A stretch of DNA of 64,000 nucleotides. Source: Dermatophagoides farinae (Eukaryota > Arthropoda > Arachnida > Sarcoptiformes > Pyroglyphidae). Below, piece after piece: positions 56,754-64,000 of the stretch. Location: the NCBI RefSeq assembly GCF_024713945.1, contig NC_134685.1:2909001-2973000 (forward strand), given 5' to 3'. Numbering within the stretch: the stretch's first letter is position 1; each line of letters begins with the position of its first letter. The notes below the pieces were generated by a model, which was not told the origin of the DNA, did no database searches, and was given only the letters and a program-made list of their open reading frames with translations. Position numbers and translations under genes: made by a program.

Positions 56754-58932
56754 AAACCTTCCTACAAGAATATATTCTTGATTCTTTTGAAAAACTCATC
56801 ATCATCATCATCATGATTGAACAACTTTTTTATTGTCATTATAAATAGTGAATGAGATGATGAAGAAAAAAAAAGTTTATTTTTTTTGGGGGGGTCTTTG
56901 AAGAAGAAGTTTTTTTTCTTTTTTTTTTTTAATTGAAATGTCAAAGAAAATTCCTTGTAATATGGTTTTATTTTGAAACATTTGTTCGACAACAAGTAAA
57001 GTGTAACGTAATACATCTGTGTAGTAGAAGACTCAAGGGGTTAAGTTTTTTTTTTTGTTTGTTTGTTCGCTTTCTTTATATTTTTTGTTTCCATCGGAAG
57101 AATCTTCTCGAAATGATCGATGTCTCTCTCTCTCTCTGACTCTCTTTATGTTTGATTTTCGATAGTCAATTCAAAACGTTATCGATTTCGGAAACAACTC
57201 ATTCCAAACATTGAATCATACGATTCGATTGATTCGAATGACAATCTTTTTCCTTAAATGCATGATCATCATCATGATCAATATTTACAATTTTTTTTTT
57301 CATAGAAAAATTTTAAATTTCAAATCAATTTGAATAAGAAATCATGAGAAAGAAAAATGAAAGTAAATCCAAACAAACGAATGATCGATATTCGATTTTT
57401 TTTTTTTTGATTCGCAATGATTTATTGATATAAATGGCAAAAATATGATAATGGAATCGTCGAGATGCCAGAGATATTCAAGGGTAATTTCGATGAATTT
57501 CAAGTCTGTTTGTATCTTGTGTATCGTCATTTATGATCAATCATCATCATCATCAATTTTATTAAGCCAAATCGTGTTCGAATCATCATTCACTGCGCAG
57601 CCATCAGTAATCAGCTAGTCAGAGGCAATTTTTGCATTTTATTGTTCAAGTTTTTTTTTTACATTTCTGTATGAACAACAAATGAGGTGGCAATGAAAAT
57701 GTTTTTTCGATGATTCGAAAAAACGTGTTTGCAAAATGACACTACTCAATGTACATAACAAATAATCATCGGGTATGATGATGATGATCAAATAAATGTG
57801 TAACTGGTTCGATTATTATCATTTTTTTCCATTATCGATAATTTCATGAATCAATTGTGATGTAAAAAAATTTTGTTTTTGTTTTTCTTACAGATCAGAA
57901 AGAAGCGCCATTGAAGCCGGATCCAATGGAGCCATTTCAGCCGTCAGGTATGGTTTGTTGCTGGGTACTGTATTGCCAATTTTTGTTATTTCCATTCATT
58001 CATGTGGTAATTCCCATTGAAATCTAATTTCAAATGCAATTTTTCATTCCATTTTTTCCCATTTTCATTCATTGATCAATTCAAATTGAATGAATTTATT
58101 TTTTTTTGTAGTCTTGTAGCAAGTATATTGGCCAATCTAATTGCATTTGTTTCATTTCTAACATTTTTGGATGCTGTCATCAATTATTTTGGCATGATGA
58201 TCGATCTACCAGAATTAAGCTTCAAGGTAAGCAAAAATATTTCATTTATTCATTCATTAAATGTAGTTAATAGTCGAGAAATAGGAAAAAAAATCATTCA
58301 ATAATCGATAATAATCAAAATGTTACCAAATTTTTATTGGCTCATTTTTATTTATTTTTGTTTCCGTTTTTCTCTTTCTTTCTTTTATTTTGTCGATTAA
58401 TTATTGATCGATCGGACCTGAATTTGATGATGATGATAATAGATGATTCTATCGAAATTATTCATACCAATAGCCATGATGTTAGGTGTTGAATGGGCCG
58501 ATGCTGAACGTATAGCCGGTCTAATTGGAATAAAAATGTTTATCAATGAATTTGTTGCTTATCAACAATTATCCGAATATATTGCCATTGGTTCCATTAC
58601 GGTAATTGTTGTTGTTGTTGTCAAGTTTAGCAACAACCAAAAAAACAACAACAACAACATTTAATTATACTTTTTTTTCTTTCTCACCATTAATTGTCAT
58701 GTTTTTGTTTTGTTTTTCTCCATTCATTTCATCATAGAATCGTTCACAAACAATTGCAACATTTGCTTTATGTGGTTTTGCAAATCTAAGCTCCATTGGT
58801 ATTCAAGTTGGTTCATTGAGTACATTAGCTCCTGCACGGGCATCCGATCTAGCTGAATTGGCATTTCGTGCAATGGTAACTGGATCTATTGCCTGTTTTA
58901 TGACAGCCTGTGTAGCCGGTATGCTCATTTAA
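54352..58932 (+). CDS. SLC28A: Concentrative nucleoside transporter (SLC28/CNT family)
   Basis: Nine exons: 54352-54789, 54863-55162, 55236-55733, 55865-55990, 56078-56205, 57894-57947, 58112-58226, 58443-58601 and 58738-58932, all in phase, give 670 residues. A Gln/Ser-rich cytosolic head is followed by helices and the CNT core: [109 protein letters not shown] and [17 protein letters not shown]. CNTs import nucleosides with sodium across the plasma membrane. The HP1 substrate loop reads GMCES instead of the usual GQTEA/GQSEA: the Glu stays but Gln and Thr become Met and Cys, right at the exon 3/4 junction. The other half-site FANxSSIG is conserved. Intron 5 (1.7 kb) is repeat-rich; the others are short. 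Confidence 0.93.
56718..56749 (+). repeat. (GA)n microsatellite in CNT intron 5
   Basis: About 16 GA units inside the 1688-nt intron 56206-57893, which otherwise holds poly-T/A tracts and GAAT/GAT repeats and no exon that I can support. Confidence 0.93.
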
Positions 58933-59353
58933 AAAAAATCTGGTTACGACGAATAAAAGGAAATTACCCGTGAAAAAGCAAATAAAAAATTGACCAATGA
59001 ATATCAATAAGAGTATGTATTTGTGACTGTAATTTTTAATTGGATTTTTTTTTATAGACGGTACAAACATTAGAGTTACGGACCAACTCGTTGGTTACGT
59101 CTTTTTGAGAAAATTTCGATTATTTTATATATGCAAAAAAAAAGACTAGATACATTGACATCATTTCATTTGGGAGCAATACAGGGTAAACAGGGTAATG
59201 GCGATATGTGTAGGCGCGATGATGATGACAAAATCCGGATCAAATTAATTAAACAAAGTGGATATTCCCTTGAGGATTTAAATGTCATTTCCATCCATCC
59301 ATCCATTTGCATACATACGTGTTGTTGTTATTGATGATTGATTGAATGAATTT
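58933..59353. other. Convergent spacer, CNT (+) / P4HA (-)
   Basis: These 421 bp between two stop codons carry the two 3' UTRs. A possible polyadenylation signal for CNT is ACGAATAAAAGG near 58949-58960. No other feature is seen. Confidence 0.5.
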
Positions 59354-61290
59354 CTAATCGATGTGTTGTACAATATTCAATTCATTTTGCCTAAGGCCAC
59401 ATGGTTTACGAAATTCTTGGCCAACTTCATGTATCCATTTATTGGATACCCATTTTGAACCAACCAATACAGGACATGCAGCATGTCTAGTGAGTAGATC
59501 ACCATCACCAGATTTATAAAGATTATACCAGAATGCAGCAGCATTTTTTCGTGGCCATAGTTGAACGCCTAAATGTGGAAATACGGTAGCACCACCAGCC
59601 TGTACGTTGCTCATATAATTTAGCCATGTTGCAATTCGATTACCTGTTCCTGTGTTCAAAATAATCATCATATATTAATTTTCTCATGGGATAATAAAAT
59701 ATTAAAAAACAAATAAACAAACACATGCTTACCCAATGAATCGAATGCTCGAGGTTCTTCTCTACGTGCAAAATCATAATGTGGTTCATAATGGCCACCA
59801 ATACCATAATTGACTACTTGTAGTTCTTCGGCCGTGTCCATTTCTAGTCCAGTAATTGCTTCAATACGACGTGAAATACGATAAACAATTTCATGATCAC
59901 GATTAGTTAACCATGCTGATTTTGAAATACGATATTTGGCTGTTTCTAATTTTCCTGTAAAATAATTCTGTACAGTAGCACGTTTTAACATTGGTTCGGC
60001 TAATCGTTTGACCACTTCGATTTCATCATCGGACATAAAATCAATAAAAAGAACAATATTTGGCTGTTTATATGCTTCTTCCACTTTTATACGCCATAAA
60101 CGAACAAATTTATCCAACAATTTACTTGTATCCAGATAATAACATTTCAATTTGGAACGAATTGATTCATGTAAACGATTTTCACCACGACACAATGCTT
60201 CATATATATCACGTTCATTCTCTTCTAATGGCCATGTTGATTCACTAATGGAATTTTCATCCGGCACATCCGGATCATTAGTATCGCCTTTACGTATACG
60301 ACGTAAACGATTACTAATGTTTAGTTCATTATTGAAAAATTCTAGATTACCACGTGCACGTTCATGATTTGGATTTATATCCAATAAATCGGCAGTATAT
60401 TCATATGCTTCTTGTAATGAACCAAGTTGATAGGATGCAAATGCTAAATGTTCAAGAATGTTGACACGATCATAACGTAATTTATTCGCCATAGATGGTG
60501 ATTCATTATATTCATCATTCAAACGTCGTAATGCTTCTTTCATCCATAAAACAGTATGATGATAATTTTTTTGATGATATGCTTGTCTACCAAGTTCATA
60601 GCAATCATTCGCTGTTAATGGCATTGTTAATTTCGTTGCCGAATCAATGGCCGAATTCACATCATTCTCATCGATTATTTTATGTTTATTATTGAGATCA
60701 TCATAATAATCGATTGGATGTTGATTTTTTATTGCAGGTATCACACCATCGGCTAACATTGTTGTATCCAATTTATATGTATCTTGTAAACGAAGCAATG
60801 CTTCAGCAGCACCTATATAATATAAACACAATTTATGAATCAAAAATCAGAAAAAAAAACCAGAACAAAACAAACCAGATAAATCTTCAGCTGATGGAAA
60901 TGTTTCATTTTCAGTTAATAAATGAATTAAATCTTTACGATCAGCGTCTATTAGATATTCGACAAGATTCCAATCGGTTGTCAAACGTTTCACCAATAGA
61001 TAGGCATTAACTGGATTGGATAAATATGTTTGCACATCTTGATTGGCAACCATATTGAGATGATTATAATGATGTGCTAATTGTCGTAATGATGCTAAAC
61101 GTTTTTCTTCATTATCCAAATAATTATTTAAACTTTCAACAATATGTTGTTCAGTTTTTAATAATTTTTCTAAATGTACTAATGCTGTAAAATATTCTTG
61201 ATGGCTTTGTTGGATTATCATCATCATCATTATTATTGTAATAATTGTCGATGATGTAAAGAATATTCTTCCCATTCCCATAGTAGCCAT
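59354..61290 (-). CDS. P4HA: Prolyl 4-hydroxylase subunit alpha (collagen type)
   Basis: Exons 61290-60876, 60812-59733 and 59649-59354 (introns of 63 and 83 nt) give 596 residues (human P4HA1 534). A hydrophobic N-terminus (residues 8-27) acts as an ER signal. The N-terminal P4Ha region has EYFTALVHLEKLLKTEQHI, and a TPR-like peptide-binding domain contains ALRRLNDEYNESPS and INPNHERARGNLEF. The 2-oxoglutarate dioxygenase domain has NYGIGGHYEPHYDFARREE (iron ligands H and D), AGGATVFPHLGVQLWPRKNA and TRHAACPVLVGSKWVSNKW (second His and the 2-oxoglutarate Lys). All four catalytic residues are present. It hydroxylates X-Pro-Gly prolines in collagen with protein disulfide isomerase as beta subunit. 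Confidence 0.96.
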
Positions 61291-62312
61291 TTTGTTTTTT
61301 TTTACTGGTGATGGGTGGATAGACAATGATTTATATCACATAAAGACGATGATGATGAAGATTCATAGAAAAAAATGAAGAAATAAAAAACACGTTGTCG
61401 GTGTTGTTGAAAATGATGATCAACTATAGAGTGAATGAATGAATGAAAAGAAAAAATGAAATAAGAAATTATTCGGGCTGTGTTTACAATAAATTCATAC
61501 CATTTCATCATCATCAACATAACCGGGTCGATGATGTTGATAATGATGATTCTAACAAATGCACACACTATGCCACTTCTTCAACACAAATGGATTTAGA
61601 TTTCCATATGGATTGATGGATACTGTATACAGTTAGGGTGTGGTTGATAACACACACATGCATGCATGTGTGTGTTTGTTCATTTATTCATTCAATCTTA
61701 AATCGTAAAATGTTTTTTCTTCAACAAACAAATCGTTGATCAACGAAAATGTCGGTTTTTTTTCAAAAAAAAATAGCAATATTTGTTTGTCTTTCGATAA
61801 TGAAACTGAATGTCTGTGTGTGTGTGTGCGTTGATTGAAATCGATTGACCATATGTCAAATGATCAAAAAAAAAAAAAAATTGAAATGAAGATGGAAAAA
61901 AGAAATGAAAAAATTTACAGTCATTTTGAGTCATAACATGGAAAACACAACACATGCTCAATGATAATGATGAAAAAAAAACTTGAGCGCATTTTTTTTC
62001 ACTTCCGACAGATGGCGAACACATTCAGAAATTTGATTTTGGTGAAATAAAAAAAACACACACATTTCGATTCGAATTCATTTTATTCTTTTTTACTCAA
62101 AAAAAAAAAAAAAAAAACAAGACAAAAACAAAAAAAAACGACGATCAAAGAATTAGAAAAAAAACGGAAACAAACAAAAATTGAATATATACAAAATACC
62201 ACATTAATGTGAGAATTGAAACAAACAAACAAAAATTCATTGGAATCACAACATCGAAAATAAAAAAAAGGTGACAAAATACAGAATGGTGTGTGTGTGT
62301 GTGTGTTCCAAA
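61291..62312. promoter_or_regulatory. Spacer between P4HA and the Rho-like gene
   Basis: About 1 kb on the promoter side of P4HA and the 3' side of the Rho-like gene, both minus strand. A boundary motif GACAGATGGCGAAC is at 62007-62020. The rest is A/T-rich with CA tracts (61810-61828) and GAT/CAT repeats; no exon is seen. Confidence 0.5.
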
Positions 62313-64000
62313 TTACATGATAATACAAGATTTTTTCGATATTTCACTATTACTACAGCTATTAGTACTGTTACTATAATTATCATCACCAATCGATGAT
62401 GATAAACCGGATATTATTGATGATGATTTTTTATGATGGCCATTATTGTTATCAACATTATTATTATTTTTAATTTTCATCATCATCGATATTAAACCAC
62501 CATTGCCATGAGTACGATGTTGCTGTTGCTGTTGTTGTTGTTGTTGTTGATGGTGGTGATGTAAATCTTGTTTACTTTTACATTTACGTAATTTAAATAA
62601 TGAACGATTTCGTGTCAGATGGGTAGATGAACTGGATGTTTTTAATTTCGGACCACCACCACCACCACCACCAAAATTTGATGATGAATGATTTGATGAA
62701 CCATCACTATTAATACTTGTTGTTGGTGATGATAATTCTGTTGCTGTTGTTGTTGATGATGATGAAGTTGATAATGAAATAAAATGTTTTAAACCATAAA
62801 ATGGTGATGATGTTTGTACATTCGAAATGGTAGGCGACATCATCATCATTGATCTTAAATTATTATTGAATGTTAATAATTTTCCATGTGCCGATAATGC
62901 TGCTACTTCGAATGCTTCACGTACAGTGATTGGATTATATGAACTAGTCTCTACATATGTTATTGAACCAATTTGTCTGGATATTTCCATTGCCTGAATA
63001 ATAATAATAAAATCGAATAATCAAAATCAAAATTAAAAACAAACAACAACAAACAATTTTAATCCATTTGAATCTGAAAAAGAGGCATATGTGTGTGTGT
63101 GTGTGTGGGGGGGGTGTGTGAGTCAATTGGATCAATCAATATTATGATGGCCATCATGGTCATCATGGTGGTCATTATTAAAATTTTTCATTTTCATTGT
63201 AATTGATTTTCTTTTACTTTTCAATATTTTGGTAGCCGTATTCAATGATAATGATGAATCACTTTTGGATGAATTTCTATGATTATTATTTGTATTTGTA
63301 TTTATATTTATTTGATTCGATAATTCTTGTTGTTCCTCAATCAATGAACGTATCATTTGTGTTCGTTCATCTTGTAATGATTTCGATAGAAAATGATTAT
63401 CATCTTTATCATCATTATTGATGTTGTTGTTGTTGTTGGATTTTTCTTCATTTTTATCAATCAATGGCTGCTGTTCTTTATTCGATAAATTTGAATAATC
63501 CACAATCAATGCTGTTTGATTATCTGCTGCTGCTACTACCGGTGGGATTGGTAATTTTTGCATCGGTGGTGATGGTGGCGGTGGTTGTTGTTGTTTTTGA
63601 GATTGATCCATTTTGGATTATTATTAATTCAACAAACGAATAAACAAAATTCACTATAGACACTATTTTTTAAGCAAAAAAAAAAACACAACTGAACCTA
63701 CAGATTGTCGGTAGCCAAATATTTATTCTAATCATGTGTACATTGTTTGTTTCAATTGGAAAATTCGATTTTGAAAAAAAATTCAATTCTCGTTTTTCGT
63801 TTTGTTTGTTTTTTTTCATTGTTTCAGATTCAAATGGAATAAAATTCATAAACAAAACAAAACCAGTATATTTACCTCTTCAGTGTAAACAATTTTTCGT
63901 TTACAATCATCATTCAAATCAACAATTGCCGGTAATGTTGTTGTCGTCGTTGATGATGATTCATAAATATGATGATGATGATGTTGATGATGATCAGCAT
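62313..64000 (-). CDS. Rho-family small GTPase with expanded insert loop and long CAAX-ended tail (3' part)
   Basis: Two exons are visible: from beyond the window to 63876, and 62993-62313, joined in phase 0. The junction reads KRKIVYTEE-AMEISRQIGSI, then TYVETSSYNPITVREAFEVA. This matches the last third of Rho GTPases (VSYEEGxxLAxxIGAxxYxECSALTxxxVxEVFExA); ETSS takes the G5 (SAL/SAK) position. Upstream residues (HHHHHIYESSSTTTT) sit where Rho has its insert helix, so this loop is enlarged by a low-complexity run. After the G domain a tail of about 185 residues carries Ser, Gly, Gln and Asn runs and basic patches (KLRKCKSKQDL), then ends SEISKKSCIIM, a CAAX box that predicts prenylation. Normal Rho tails are about 10-20 residues. 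The 5' half, with the P-loop, lies outside the window. Confidence 0.75.
63132..63611 (-). CDS. Intronless 159-residue ORF nested in the intron of the Rho-like gene
   Basis: Between the two Rho exons, on the same strand, a clean frame starts at CCAAAATGGATC (a good start context) and runs to a stop at 63132. It begins MDQSQKQQQPPPPSPPMQKL, then ALIVDYSNLSNKEQQPLIDK and LQDERTQMIRSLIEEQQEL (a likely helix), and ends in a basic stretch (ILKSKRKSITMKMKN) plus an Asp/His run. The flanking Rho exons splice to each other in phase 0 without it. No family is recognised. It could be a nested gene, the first exon of an alternative Rho transcript, or a chance low-complexity frame. Confidence 0.4.
   Translation of the reverse strand: MDQSQKQQQPPPPSPPMQKLPIPPVVAAADNQTALIVDYSNLSNKEQQPLIDKNEEKSNNNNNINNDDKDDNHFLSKSLQDERTQMIRSLIEEQQELSNQININTNTNNNHRNSSKSDSSLSLNTATKILKSKRKSITMKMKNFNNDHHDDHDGHHNID

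Noticed and set aside
59131-59334. Plus-strand frame after the CNT gene
   Set aside because: It overlaps the likely CNT 3' UTR, has no family resemblance, no splice support and a low-complexity acidic run.

Overview
The window is nuclear DNA from a small-genome animal. Genes carry short GT-AG introns (often 50-75 nt), a typical coding stretch is about 30% G+C, and simple repeats of CA, CAA, CAT and GA type fill the spacers. The gene set (SIRT7, dynamitin, CoREST/MIER-like, membrin, SNX27, MEX3, CNT transporter, collagen-type prolyl 4-hydroxylase, peptide GPCR) is metazoan. AT-richness, compact genes, Asn/Gln/Ser/His homopolymer runs and protein divergence suggest an arthropod, most likely an astigmatid (house-dust-type) mite. 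The species call is inference from style and not proven by a marker gene.

Positions 1-20802 are a dense housekeeping block. From left to right it holds an ELM2/SANT corepressor (5' part, -), membrin GOSR2 (-), glyoxalase II HAGH (-), ribosomal eL31 (-), VMA21 (-), ribosomal eS17 (+) with a decayed retrocopy beside it, an intronless unknown ORF (-), SIRT7 (+), dynamitin DCTN2 (-), RBM28/Nop4 (+) with a second 5'-truncated tandem copy and a LINE remnant between the copies, PRMT3 (-), uroporphyrinogen-III synthase (+), NAA38 (+), MZT1 (+), mitochondrial ribosomal mL65/MRPS30 (+) and ARL15 (-). Several genes are head to head across 100-400 bp, so they probably share bidirectional promoters. Others converge with under 70 bp between stop codons.

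Positions 20803-64000 are sparser. MEX3 (+) sits between about 4.6 kb and 7 kb of microsatellite-rich noncoding DNA. SNX27 (-) and an RPP21-like RNase P subunit (+) follow. Next comes a peptide GPCR (+) whose seventh helix is split by a 29-nt microexon. About 10 kb without a recognisable gene leads to a nine-exon SLC28/CNT nucleoside transporter (+), prolyl 4-hydroxylase alpha (-) and the 3' end of an unusual Rho-family GTPase (-) that has an intact ORF nested in its intron.

The main things to look at are: the GPCR (microexon, HRW in place of DRY, NSxxY in place of NPxxY); the RBM28 duplication with the same reading-frame change in both copies; the CNT substrate-site substitution; the NAA38 exon opening 55 bp after the UROS stop; the nested ORF in the Rho GTPase; and a recurring AGATGGCR-type (CTCF/YY1-like) motif at gene boundaries. 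I found no CRISPR array, no rRNA or tRNA gene and no retrovirus-like element. Exon boundaries were placed by eye from GT-AG signals, reading frame and family similarity remembered from knowledge; no search was run.
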